From Psychroflexus sp. ALD_RP9 (GTDB taxonomy: Bacteria > Bacteroidota > Bacteroidia > Flavobacteriales > Flavobacteriaceae), in contig NZ_CP062973.1 of assembly GCF_017311165.1 (NCBI RefSeq), positions 2,232,001 to 2,296,000 on the forward strand: a stretch of 64,000 bases of DNA. The letters are read 5' to 3'. The translations under genes and the position numbers were made by a program. How positions within the stretch are numbered: the stretch's first letter is position 1; each line of letters opens with the position of its first letter. Positions 10,301 through 19,200 of this stretch are shown piece by piece. The notes beneath the pieces were generated by a model. It searched no databases and was not told the origin of the DNA. It saw only the letters and a program-made list of their open reading frames with translations.

Positions 10301-10432
10301 AACGGTACAGTTTTAAGAGAAACTAAAAGCAATACAGATTTCATGAATGTTTCAGACTTGCCAACAGGAATTTATATCATGAAAATTAAAACATCTTCAG
10401 GAACAGCTGTAAAAAAGTTTATTAAGCAATAA
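7337..10432 (+). CDS. Secreted leucine-rich-repeat and beta-helix protein with type IX secretion tail
   Basis: A 1031-residue surface or secreted protein. Order: signal peptide (1-21, ending in MAQ); a first LRR module (about 23-190) with cap IPDANFKSYL, short LRRs and end cap NPNLTCIQVDAG; a second, longer LRR module (about 193-555) with matching cap IPDPNFKFYL and end cap NPDLTCIQIDSG; a parallel beta-helix-like region opening with YVNANASGNNDGSSW (about 557-945); and a type IX tail (LYPNPTTHNINV through KKFIKQ, last ~75 residues). LRR units follow LxxLDCSNNxLxxLDVS. Likely adhesin or ligand binder; no enzymatic motif is seen. A convergent LytTR regulator follows across a shared terminator. 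Confidence 0.88.
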   Translation: MKKTLFLFSTYLCLGLLSAMAQNVNIPDANFKSYLLADTAINTNSDSEIYVAEAQAFTGTISATGLGITDLTGIEAFVNITTLEVYSNSLTSLDVSNNINLIRLHCADNQITELDVSNIPSLNQVHCQNNQLEELNIANGRGAAFTYMKSYNNPNLTCIQVDAGTVPPANVGLYDVGWTRDLETRVVEDCSTSITYVTIPDPNFKFYLVGNNTINTDYDQEISVAEAQAVTGALDVSSLAISDLTGIEAFTNLTELDCSNNAIAALDVSTITGLTNLNCKENNIANLNVQGTSLVTLDAEDNSLTSLDVSNLATLTTLNTRSNNISNLNLQGAIGLEVLDCSDNSLSTLNVSLNTNLMDLNCSDNNLTNVDVTNLTALTALNISENAISSIVLITNSNLNTLIASDNNFASIDVSNNTMLTDLIVASNSLTSLDITNNTMLTAVDFQDNLISNLDISNNPSLTRIHAAFNQFTTFDISAYPQIDQLLIYDNQLTSLNVANGNNPNFVYMKAYNNPDLTCIQIDSGYTPNQVNIFSFGWTKDATTNYSENCIPTVYYVNANASGNNDGSSWTDAFTSIEDALNNALLNDEIWVSSGVYTPATAATVLRLDLENLKIYGGFDGTELALADRDLTKVLTDNATIISGDINGDDIEGDFAANKTDNATTLVSLEDNNIIFDGFVLQNAYTSGSSPVIATNTNVTNFTLKNTWITENYSEGLLLDWRRFSGDLVVENVAITNNTSNNGVVLVEHSVSNSNELTSHWSNILFTDNTYNSDFGAIWFRRNTTSNGNRSVVHFLNNATIVNNVNNHATVQQVINVSGNGWIRLETRNSILWQNKYNGNQFSMVDIENSKTNEGDSQTINVYNTIAQVTAAATSGTFNTTNLTLLDPSTDNLNLDAEYKPTTASNYIIDQGDNSYYDTTIFASFDLSGNDRFFNTAIDLGAYEYNSNLGLEDINYSRNSIKLYPNPTTHNINVKSNERIESLKIYALNGTVLRETKSNTDFMNVSDLPTGIYIMKIKTSSGTAVKKFIKQ

Positions 10433-10452
10433 ACAAACTTTTTTGTAATGAG

Positions 10453-10486
10453 AAAGGCTTACTAAATTTAGTGAGCCTTTTTATTT
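10453..10486. terminator. Bidirectional terminator between LRR gene and LytTR gene
   Basis: A 14-base arm starting AAAGGCTTACTAAA at 10453 pairs with TTTAGTGAGCCTTT ending at 10480 with a single G-T wobble; T-rich sequence follows on the plus strand. It lies between convergent genes and can serve both. Confidence 0.75.
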
Positions 10487-10509
10487 GTTTTTAGTTCTGA
10501 GGATGATTT

Positions 10510-11265
10510 TTATAAAAAAGTCTCTCTAAGTAAGGCTGTAAAATCATCCTTTCGTGACCTAGATATAGGAATATGTATGGTATTGTCTAGAAGAATATAG
10601 TCACCATCTTTCTTAATAAATTCTGTCATATAATTTAGATTAATTAAGTAGGAACGATGTGGCTTAAAGAAAAACTTATTTTGAGATAATTGCTCCACAA
10701 AATGCTTCAAGGGTTTACAGATTAATCGCTTTCTTTGATCTTTTAAGATAACATTGGTGTACATGCCATCAGCTTCAAAATATAATATTTCATCAGGTTC
10801 AGCAAAAATAATCCCATGTGGGACTTCAAGCGCAATTTTTTTCACTTTTAATTCATTGAGTGCATTTTGCAAACTTTTTATTTGAGAACTTAACCTATTT
10901 TGTTCAATTATTTTAAGGGCTTTATTTATAGCAATTTCAAGTTCGTCGGGATCTATAGGTTTCAGTAAATAATCGACAGCCGATAGTTTAAATGCTTCCG
11001 TAGCATATTGCTGATAAGCCGTTGTAAAAATGATTTTAAAAGGATATTGTTCTAAATCAATATGATCTAATATTTCTAACCCTGAATACTCAGGCATCTC
11101 GATATCTAAAAAAACAATTTTTGGAGATTCTTTTTTTATAAGCTCAATACCATCTAAAAGATTATTGGCAGTAAATAATTGTTCGACGTCTATATTTAAA
11201 TCTGCAATAAGTTGTTTTAATAAGCTTTGCGCTTTTACTTCATCATCAACAATAAGTATTTTCAT
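10510..11265 (-). CDS. LytTR-family response regulator
   Basis: A 251-residue DNA-binding response regulator. Residues 1-120 are a receiver with acidic pocket VDDE and phospho-acceptor Asp54 in VFLDIEMPEY, conserved Lys in LLKPID; residues about 145-248 are a LytTR domain (LYFEADGMYTNV, KPHRSYLINL). It follows the sensor kinase gene with a one-base gap, so the two form a classic LytS/LytR-type pair. LytTR proteins bind pairs of roughly 9-base direct repeats. Targets are unknown; the LRR cargo gene is the nearest candidate by position only. Confidence 0.95.
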   Translation of the reverse strand: MKILIVDDEVKAQSLLKQLIADLNIDVEQLFTANNLLDGIELIKKESPKIVFLDIEMPEYSGLEILDHIDLEQYPFKIIFTTAYQQYATEAFKLSAVDYLLKPIDPDELEIAINKALKIIEQNRLSSQIKSLQNALNELKVKKIALEVPHGIIFAEPDEILYFEADGMYTNVILKDQRKRLICKPLKHFVEQLSQNKFFFKPHRSYLINLNYMTEFIKKDGDYILLDNTIHIPISRSRKDDFTALLRETFL

Positions 11266-11266
11266 T

Positions 11267-14128
11267 TTAATAAGGAATATGTATAGTTACTTTTGTGCCA
11301 CCTATTTTGTTGTCTTTCGAGATGTCTTCTATAGAGATTTTGATTTGATTAGTGTTAATCCGATTGTATAAATTAACACGTTCGTTATTAGCTGTCATAG
11401 CAAAAGAGGCAGGCTTGTTTAGACGTTTTTGATTAATTTTCATGGATTCATCTCGACCAATTCCATTATCAATAATTTCACAAACTAAACTACTATTTTT
11501 TATAGATTTAAAATTGATTTGTAAAATTCGATTGTCTTTTTTGTGCAATAATCCATGTTTAATTGCATTTTCAACATAAGGTTGAATAAACAATGATGGA
11601 ACTTTAATTTTCTCCAGTTGAAGTGCTTGGTCTACAACAATATTGTAAGTTAAAGTATCTTCGAATCTAAGCTGTTCTAACGACAAGTAGAGTTCTAATG
11701 CTTGAAGTTCTTCTTGAAGGTTAATCGTATTTTTTTGACTATGATTTAAGTAAATACGTACCAATCTTGAGAATTTAATTAAATACTTACTTGCTAATTT
11801 TTTTTCATTAGCCAAAATATAATCTTGAATAGAATTTAAAGCATTAAATATAAAATGTGGGTTCATTTGAGAACGTAAATTCTCTAATTTTAATAAGTTC
11901 ACTCTCGACTCTAAAATTGCTTTTTTGAGTTCTTCTTCTTTCTTGAGATCTCTTTTTTTACCGATGAATTTATAGATAATTAAGATGACTAGTAAGGTTA
12001 AACCTATGACAAGCGTCACGAACCACCATGTTTGCCAAAAAGCTTTCTTAATTGTAAATTGATATTTAGCAACACCTTTACTAAAGTTATTGTTGTAAAT
12101 TGTTTTAACCTTAAAACTGTATGATCCAGGAGGTATATTAACGTAGCTTATACTTTGTATACCAATATCAGTATAATTCCAGTTGGTTTCGTAGCCGTCC
12201 AGTTTATAGCCATAACTGTAAAGTTGATTTGCATTAAGTCCTGTTGCTTGAAATGTAAATTTAATATCTCTCTGATTATATTCTAAAGTATTATGTTGAA
12301 CTGATTCAAGATGATTAATACCAATTTGCTTAATTCGAGGTGCTGGTATAATGTAATTATTAGGTGAATAATGTGCTGCACTTTTGAAGTATAAAAGTTG
12401 ATTTTTAGTTTCAATCAACATCGAATTTCCTAAACTAAGTAATTTGTAAAAATGTGAATTGTAATTATTAAATATGCTGAGTAGTTCTAAACTGTTTTTA
12501 CTCTCATCATAGACAAAAATATTATCTGAAGTTGAAATCCATAGTCGCTCTTGTTCGTCAACTGCTATTGAAGCGATCGATTTGTCCTTAAATCTACTTT
12601 GAAGTTTGAAAGCTTGCAAATTGCCTTCTGATGAAATTTTATAAAGCTTATGATCAAAGGTAGTTATCCATGTATGGTTTGAGTTTGAGTTGGCAAATTG
12701 AGAGACATAAATACTGTCTAATATCTTTTGTGGTTTTAGTGACTTTAAACCATATATTTTTAGACCTTCAACAGTACTTATAAAAATTTGTTTAGAGGTT
12801 TTATTAAAATAGCCTGTATTAGGCCTAATTGAATCAAGTAGATAATCTGTATTTTTAGTTTTAATTATACTCTTATTATAAGGTAAATATAACAGGCTAT
12901 CTTCGCTAATTACTTGAAGTGCTTTAGCAACAGCATATTTACTCCCTAAATTTTTAATTTGTTTTGAATTTAAATTATAGCTAAAAGATGCTTCGTTGGT
13001 ACAGCTTATTAGTAACTCGTTACTAGCGGCTAGGTAAAGCATCTTACTAATATTAACATTATGCGGTAATTTTACATGGTCTTCAATTTCTCCATTTTGT
13101 AAGTTTTTAATTATAAACTCACCTTTATTGTTAGCAACAGCAAGTTTATTTTCGTTAATCTGTTGTAGTTCACTTAAGGAGTTGTTATTGAAATTTAGGT
13201 TAAGATTTAAAAATTGAAAGTTTTTTATAATGAAAATTCCATCATTTAAACTAGAATACCAATAATTGTTATTGAAATCGCGAATAACATCTGTAATTGT
13301 ATATGTTGCTAAGACATGTTTTTTGACGATAAGCTTATTAGCTTCTACATCGACTAAAAAAGCACCATTTTTTGTTAATAGCCACTGTTCTTTACCAATT
13401 TGTTTTGATTTAATTATACTTGTTTCACTAAGCTTTTCATCTAACTCAAAAAATTTAGCAGATTTAATATGGTAAAGTTGATTGTGTTTAGCTGTAATCC
13501 CATAAACATAAACATAAACATCACCTTGAATTGTAAGTAATTGTGCTTTTTTTTGACTAAAGTTAAATTGTTTAAGAACAGATTCAGATTTAAAGTCTTT
13601 TAGATGTCCTAATTGGTTGATGTAATAGTTTTCATTTCCAGTTGAAATACTACTGATTACCTGATCTTTAGTAATTTTTTTCACCTTAGAATCTGGTGTA
13701 ATCTTGAAAATTCCTTTTTCTGAAAAGAGTTTAATATCCTTTTCAATATAAAAGTTTGCTAGGTCACCGCCTAATTCTTCTTTTAAGTCAGCTTGAAGTT
13801 TTGGATTTATAGATTGATAGTTAATTTTAAAAAGTTGTCCGTAAATATTATTATACCAAATATTGTGTTGATTTAAGCTTAAGTTAAATACTGCATTTCC
13901 TTTTTGTTTGGGGTGTCTAATATTAGTAAATGCTTTACCATCATAAATAAATAAGCCTTGATCTGTAGCTAACCAAATCTTATGATCTTCATCTTCAATA
14001 AGACTATATATGGTTGATGTTGGTAGACCAGCAGTTTCATCTATCTTTTGATAGGCTGGCTTGTCTTGACTCATAGCAAATTTGCTCAGCAGTAAAGCAA
14101 TCCAAAAATATGTGATAAGCTTATTCAA
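11267..14128 (-). CDS. Beta-propeller sensor histidine kinase (LytS/YehU type)
   Basis: A 953-residue membrane sensor. It has a signal peptide, a long periplasmic stretch of two-component-regulator propeller repeats (about 25-600; first blade has IYSLIEDEDHKIWLATDQGL), a Y_Y_Y domain (about 615-680, YGYKLDGYETNWNY), one membrane helix (about 697-718), a coiled segment and a His_kinase domain with MNPHFIFNALNSI (His758) and an ATPase lobe with IDNGIGRDES (about 892). This architecture is common in Bacteroidota for sensing polysaccharide or surface cues; the single-helix HPHFIFN-type kinases phosphorylate LytTR regulators, here encoded next door. Confidence 0.93.
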   Translation of the reverse strand: MNKLITYFWIALLLSKFAMSQDKPAYQKIDETAGLPTSTIYSLIEDEDHKIWLATDQGLFIYDGKAFTNIRHPKQKGNAVFNLSLNQHNIWYNNIYGQLFKINYQSINPKLQADLKEELGGDLANFYIEKDIKLFSEKGIFKITPDSKVKKITKDQVISSISTGNENYYINQLGHLKDFKSESVLKQFNFSQKKAQLLTIQGDVYVYVYGITAKHNQLYHIKSAKFFELDEKLSETSIIKSKQIGKEQWLLTKNGAFLVDVEANKLIVKKHVLATYTITDVIRDFNNNYWYSSLNDGIFIIKNFQFLNLNLNFNNNSLSELQQINENKLAVANNKGEFIIKNLQNGEIEDHVKLPHNVNISKMLYLAASNELLISCTNEASFSYNLNSKQIKNLGSKYAVAKALQVISEDSLLYLPYNKSIIKTKNTDYLLDSIRPNTGYFNKTSKQIFISTVEGLKIYGLKSLKPQKILDSIYVSQFANSNSNHTWITTFDHKLYKISSEGNLQAFKLQSRFKDKSIASIAVDEQERLWISTSDNIFVYDESKNSLELLSIFNNYNSHFYKLLSLGNSMLIETKNQLLYFKSAAHYSPNNYIIPAPRIKQIGINHLESVQHNTLEYNQRDIKFTFQATGLNANQLYSYGYKLDGYETNWNYTDIGIQSISYVNIPPGSYSFKVKTIYNNNFSKGVAKYQFTIKKAFWQTWWFVTLVIGLTLLVILIIYKFIGKKRDLKKEEELKKAILESRVNLLKLENLRSQMNPHFIFNALNSIQDYILANEKKLASKYLIKFSRLVRIYLNHSQKNTINLQEELQALELYLSLEQLRFEDTLTYNIVVDQALQLEKIKVPSLFIQPYVENAIKHGLLHKKDNRILQINFKSIKNSSLVCEIIDNGIGRDESMKINQKRLNKPASFAMTANNERVNLYNRINTNQIKISIEDISKDNKIGGTKVTIHIPY

Positions 14129-14210
14129 ACGAGGTTTTTATCTATCTTTCAAAAATAGATTATTCTCATCATTTTTAGCTTTACTTTTTTTAAATGGTGC
14201 CTAAATATTG

Positions 14211-15467
14211 CTAACTAACTTCAATAACATCTTTAAGTTTTGTAGTATAGGCTTTAGAAAGATGTTCTTGACGCATTTTCCAGATTTTTTGTAGATCTTG
14301 GCTTCCAAATTTAACACTGTGTTTTCCCCAATGACTGTTGAGCTGGTCAATATGTTGCATTAGTTTGCGGTGTTTAGGATTTTCGTCACTAAAAAGGCAT
14401 GTTTGTCTTGACTTCTCTGGACTTAAACCCATCACTATAACACCTGCTTTTTTATACTTGTATTCTGGTTTGTAAATTGCCTTTAAAGCCGTAATAGCAT
14501 ATTTAATTAAACTAATACTTGAATTGGTGGGATGTGTTGTTTTAATCGTAATTCCATTATTATATTGTGGAACTTTAGCGTTAAACCGATTGCTTTTTAA
14601 AAAGACGTAAACGAGCTCACAGCAACTCTCTTGTCGTCTTAGCTTTTCGCCACAAGATACAGCAAAGCTAGTCACACGTTCTTTAATATAATCAAAATCA
14701 TCATACTCATAGCCAAATGATCGGGTAGTAGCAATGGCCTTTTTATGAGTGACTTCATCAAGTCCTAAGGTAACTTCACCTTCTAATTCTTTTTTGAGGC
14801 GCAAACCCACAACACTCATATGTTTGCGCGTCCAATCGTCAGGTAACTGTGTGAATTCGTAAGCTTTTTGTAAGCCTAACTGTTGTAGGCGTTTAGCATG
14901 CTGTTTTCCAATTCCCCAAATATCTTTAATGTCTAGCCATTTTAAGGCTTTAATTCGCTGTTCTTCCGAATGCATTATATAGACACCATCAGTGTGTTTA
15001 GGAAATTTTTTAGCAATGCGATTAGCTAGTTTACTAAGAGACTTTGTAGGCGCAACTCCAATACTTATCGGAATTCCAGTACAGCGCTCAACTTTAAGTC
15101 TCATATATTTTAAATGTGACTGTAAATTAATATGTTCAAATCCATTAAATTTTAAAAATGCTTCATCGATACTGTAAACTTCAACGTCAGGTGTAAACTC
15201 ACTTAAGATATTCATTACTCGTGCACTCATATCGCCATAGAGCTCATAATTTGACGATCTTACAGCAATATTCAAGCGCTTAAATGTTTCCTTAAATTTA
15301 AAAGCTGGCGCACCCATCGGAATACCTAAATTCTTAGCTTCATTACTACGTGCAATTACACAACCATCATTATTAGATAAAATAACAAGAGGTTGATAGC
15401 GTAACTCAGGCTGAAAAACCCGTTCGCACGAAGCGTAAAAGTTATTACAATCAACTAGCGCAAACAT
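14211..15467 (-). CDS. umuC: Y-family DNA polymerase V catalytic subunit UmuC
   Basis: Error-prone translesion polymerase. The 418-residue product carries the Y-family palm motifs VDCNNFYASCERVF (metal-binding Asp6) and YSIDEAFL, a helix-hairpin-helix region (DIWGIGKQHAKRLQQLG) and the little-finger domain, then the UmuC-specific C-terminal segment. Its start overlaps the end of umuD by 13 bases, so the two are translationally coupled as in plasmid and chromosomal umuDC operons elsewhere. Confidence 0.96.
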   Translation of the reverse strand: MFALVDCNNFYASCERVFQPELRYQPLVILSNNDGCVIARSNEAKNLGIPMGAPAFKFKETFKRLNIAVRSSNYELYGDMSARVMNILSEFTPDVEVYSIDEAFLKFNGFEHINLQSHLKYMRLKVERCTGIPISIGVAPTKSLSKLANRIAKKFPKHTDGVYIMHSEEQRIKALKWLDIKDIWGIGKQHAKRLQQLGLQKAYEFTQLPDDWTRKHMSVVGLRLKKELEGEVTLGLDEVTHKKAIATTRSFGYEYDDFDYIKERVTSFAVSCGEKLRRQESCCELVYVFLKSNRFNAKVPQYNNGITIKTTHPTNSSISLIKYAITALKAIYKPEYKYKKAGVIVMGLSPEKSRQTCLFSDENPKHRKLMQHIDQLNSHWGKHSVKFGSQDLQKIWKMRQEHLSKAYTTKLKDVIEVS

Positions 15468-15907
15468 GAGACTTGTAAAGGTTTAATAACGGTGGTTACT
15501 ACACCCCAAATATTAAAATCGTCTTCCGGAGTTACTTCAATAGGTTGGTAAGCCTCATTTTCAGGTACTAAATATACATTTTCCTTAAAAATGTGTAAAC
15601 GTTTTACAGTAAACTCACCATTAATAAGGCATACTGCAATTTGTTTATGCTTAGGTTCTAAGCTGCGATCTATAATTAAGTAGTCACCATCACTTAAACC
15701 TGCATTAATCATGCTATCGCCGCTAACACGACCAAAAAATGTAGCATTAGGATGCTGTATAAATGTTTTATTAAGGTCTATGCTTAAATCAATAAAATCA
15801 TCGGCAGGACTTGGAAAACCTGCACTAATACCAGTTTCTGTTATGGGAATTTGTATGGTACTCGTAGTATCAATTCTTTGAATGTTTGTAATTAAACTAT
15901 GTTGCAT
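15455..15907 (-). CDS. umuD: UmuD-like S24 self-cleaving accessory protein
   Basis: A 150-residue LexA-like S24 peptidase that self-cleaves and then partners UmuC. The cleavage site is AGFPSPADD (Ala29-Gly30; E. coli UmuD has Cys-Gly), the nucleophile is Ser65 in SGDSMI and the general base Lys102 in FTVKRL. There is no N-terminal DNA-binding domain, so it is UmuD and not LexA. Palindromes overlap its promoter (see separate entry), in keeping with damage-inducible control. Confidence 0.94.
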   Translation of the reverse strand: MQHSLITNIQRIDTTSTIQIPITETGISAGFPSPADDFIDLSIDLNKTFIQHPNATFFGRVSGDSMINAGLSDGDYLIIDRSLEPKHKQIAVCLINGEFTVKRLHIFKENVYLVPENEAYQPIEVTPEDDFNIWGVVTTVIKPLQVSCLR

Positions 15908-15926
15908 GAATCCTTTTTATATATTT

Positions 15927-15957
15927 CAAAATTAGGATATATTCCTTAATAAAGGAA
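15927..15957 (-). promoter_or_regulatory. umuDC promoter with overlapping palindromic operator
   Basis: On the minus strand TAATTTTG (15934-15927) matches the -7 consensus 20 bases before umuD. Two overlapping palindromes abut it where RNA polymerase would sit: AGGATATATTCCT (15934-15946) and TTCCTTAATAAAGGAA (15942-15957). No good -33 TTG is seen. This arrangement is what a repressor-controlled promoter looks like; whether the repressor is LexA-like is inference. Confidence 0.5.
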
Positions 15958-15991
15958 ATAATCCAAATAATTTAACGTCTGTTGAAATAAA

Positions 15992-16023
15992 AAAAGCGAC
16001 GCTCAATACTGAACATCGCTTTT
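15992..16023 (-). terminator. Terminator after the giant-adhesin/PID-CTERM-like operon
   Basis: Stem AAAAGCGA (15992-15999) with TCGCTTTT (16016-16023), with further partial pairing inside, followed on the minus strand by a T run. It ends transcription from the large adhesin gene and the small gene after it, and insulates umuDC. Confidence 0.7.
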
Positions 16024-16045
16024 AACTTTGGTTAGGATACTATTT

Positions 16046-16240
16046 TTACTTTTTCAGTTTTTTAATCCCTAAAAAAGCGCCCACTGCAATGGCTAGTGGT
16101 ATTAAAAAATGAATCGGTGCCGCAGGCGTGTCACTTACCGTGTCTTCAAATCCAATGGCATCTTCTAATGCTTGTGCATTTAACTGTACGGCCACTAAAA
16201 CCATCATCATTAATAATGCATATTTATAAGTATGTCTCAT
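16046..16240 (-). CDS. Small PID-CTERM-like sorting-signal protein
   Basis: A 64-residue exported protein: signal peptide (about 1-22, ending NAQA), a short acidic spacer, then PAAPIHFLIPLAIAVGAF, a hydrophobic helix and a basic end (GIKKLKK). This tripartite ending resembles the PID-CTERM exosortase-type sorting signals known from Bacteroidota, with His in place of Asp after Pro-Ile. Exosortase substrates are cleaved and anchored at the envelope; no exosortase is in this window. It lies 24 bases after the 2298-residue type IX cargo gene and shares its terminator, so the two are probably cotranscribed. Alternative: a generic small membrane protein. Confidence 0.7.
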   Translation of the reverse strand: MRHTYKYALLMMMVLVAVQLNAQALEDAIGFEDTVSDTPAAPIHFLIPLAIAVGAFLGIKKLKK

Positions 16241-16264
16241 GTTTTTCTGTTTTAATGTTTTGAA

Positions 16265-19200
16265 TTACTGCTTAATGATTTTCTTGCTCACTTTCCCTTT
16301 TGTAGTTTCTAGCTCTACCACATAAACACCTGAGGCTAATTGACTCACATCAACTTGAGATTGGGTGGTTGTTAGCACCTGTTGACCCAAGGTATTGAAA
16401 ACTTGAACTGAATTGATCTCAACTGAAGCTGGTAATTCAATTTGTAACTGATGAACCACTGGATTAGGATACAAGCGAACTTGTCCGGCATCAAAACTTT
16501 GGTTATTTAAAGGCACTTCTTCAAAACTTAAATGAAAACGGTTTTGATCGATACTCTCTGGCACATTAGCATCAACTGTAAAGTCATAAGTTGTGCTCTC
16601 TGTTAATTCGGTTTGTGTATTTAAATAGCTGTCATTTAAGTAAACCTTAAGCGTTTCAGGCTGATTCCCTAAATTGAAGCTTAGGCTGTAAGCCGTATCT
16701 TCATAGTTCATCATCAATAAATCAACTTGATGGCCATCAGTTGGGATGTTTTGCTTATCAATCGATTTAAAACCATTGTTTACAATCGCATAGTTTTCAC
16801 CTGGATTGGCCAATTTACTCGCATCTTCATCACTACCAATAGTGGTATAGTTTTCATTAAAACGTAATCCTATGGCATCGCTTTCCATCTCACCGTTTTG
16901 TAAAGCTGAGGCTTTGTATAAACGCGAGTTGATATAAAAGTTAGTGTAGGTACTAAAAATACTCACCTGAGCTTGACCTGTGGCTTTATCAGCTTCTTCA
17001 AAGGTAATTGAGCCATTACCAGAGGCATTGTTTTGTACAAAAAAGGCTTGACCTGGCATGATATATTGATTAGCAGCTGATGAATATGGGCTTGGAGCAG
17101 CTTCACTGCCATCTGAAGCATCGACAACGGTATAACCACCATTACCATTAGACCCAGCAATTGAAGCATCCCAAACATAGATAAAATCTGTGAGATTAGA
17201 TTTAGTTACTGCACCAAAATCAACTACCGCTTGATAAGGGTTACCCACAAAACTATAATTGTTAGCTGCTGTAGCTAAAGTTGGAGAATAACTTCCTGTA
17301 TGCAAAGTTCCTGAAGCACTTAAAGTGGTTGCTGTGGCTGGTGCTTCATTATCAGCTAAATCAATGGTTCGATCACCACGCACCATTAAACGGTATGGCG
17401 TTCCCGCTGAAATCACATCAGTTGTTGAAGTGATAGCTTGCCATCCAGCGCCACTAGATTGGTCAGTAATTGTATTATCGAATGTAAACATAGACGGGTT
17501 TCCTGTTTCAGTTTCATCAAAACCATCAGTGCTGGTTTGACCAACTGTGCCAACTGCTCCCGTAATATGCGTGTCTTGTTGCCAAGCGTTGGCGATGGTT
17601 GAACCATCAACCGCTGAACTGATCAAACGAAAAGCACGCTTAGCAGGGATATAACGCTCGACTTCAACTGTTCCAGTTCCTGAAATAGTGCCTGTAAACT
17701 CGTCTAATTGAGCTGTTGATGTTGCATTACTCTTAAAAGTGATTTGACCGTTGTTAGTTATACTCGTGGTGACAGATAAAACATCATTGACTTCAACTGA
17801 CGCAGAGTTTTCGATGGTAACTTCAGCTAAACTAATTGGCGATGTAAGACTTGCTTCATTGTCTACAACTAACATGGTTTCAGTAGCCACAGCAATTCCA
17901 TTAGGATTTTTAGCATCTAGCCAAGCATCATTCAAGTAGATATAATCGGCTTGTATGATTTCTACATCAAAATTGAAGGTAGAAATTCCACCGCCTTTAC
18001 CATAAACTTTAAATTCATTAGTAGTTGTTCCAGGTGAGAAAGTTTCTCCACTTCCTGATCCAGAAGTTTGTTCTATTGCATAAGGAATTTCAATAATTGC
18101 ATATCGAATTAAATTTTCTGGAAGATCGTTCCATCCACCATCTGGAAAGATTTCACCAACATCTTCACCACTACCTGAGTTAGAAGGATTACCTGAATTC
18201 CAATTGGTATAAATAAATTCTTCACCGGTTTCCCAAACATAGTCTCCTTCGTTTTGCTGATCGTTAAGCCCTATGTATGCGTTGCCAAGACTGTTGTTGG
18301 TTAGATAGTTTGCAATAAAATTATTTTCTTCCGGGTTAGTAATCGTGGCAAAATGTGCATCTTGAATAGCACTAACTTGAGTTGAAAAGTTAGTAAACGT
18401 ATTTTGAGAATTTGAAACAAAATACGTATGTCCTTGAAAAACTCCCATTTTAGTAAACCCAGATGGTGTTGGTGGATAATTATCTAAGCTTTGTGGAGCT
18501 AAACAATTTGTAGAGCTTAAAGGTAAGTTGTAGCTTATAGCTTTACCAGATGAGTTTGTGGTGTAATCAAGAATATCGTCTGGTACACTTGCAATTGTCG
18601 GTGTAAAGTTATTTGTTACATTAACCACTGCAGTTCCTGTAGCAACATCTCCAGAGTTGCTTGTTACCGTTAAAGTTACCGTTGTTCCATTAGGGTTTAA
18701 ATTGTTAGTCCCTGTATACCAGCTGTTTTCATTCAAGCTTCCTGTAAAAGTACCGTTTCGTTCGGTTGAAGATAAGTCTACAGCTTCTGTGCCAAAATTA
18801 GAATTAAAGGCATAATGTAAAAGTAAAGTGTTGTTTACGGCTGATAAATTGTTATTTTTTGCTGCAAAGACTTCAGATGTATCTAAAGCATTTTCCCAAG
18901 CACGGAAATTATCCATATAGCCATCAAATTGGTTACCGCCGTTTTCAGCTGCACCAATTCTAAATAGTCCTGGCGATGCTGTTGGATTAGATGTATTAAG
19001 CGTTGTGGACGCTACTTCTATACCTTCAATATAAATTTTCATGGTAGAGTTTGAAGAATTATAGCTTACAGCAACATGTTGCCATTGATTTAACGTAATG
19101 CTATTTTGTGGTGAATTTAAATAAGTCCAACCACCAGAACTAAATCTATTAATTCCGAAAACTAATTGATTATTGGTGTTTATGTAAAATTGGGTAGTTA

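Noticed and set aside
15455..15907. LexA repressor
   Set aside because: Only the S24 peptidase part is present, with no DNA-binding N-terminus, and umuC is coupled downstream.
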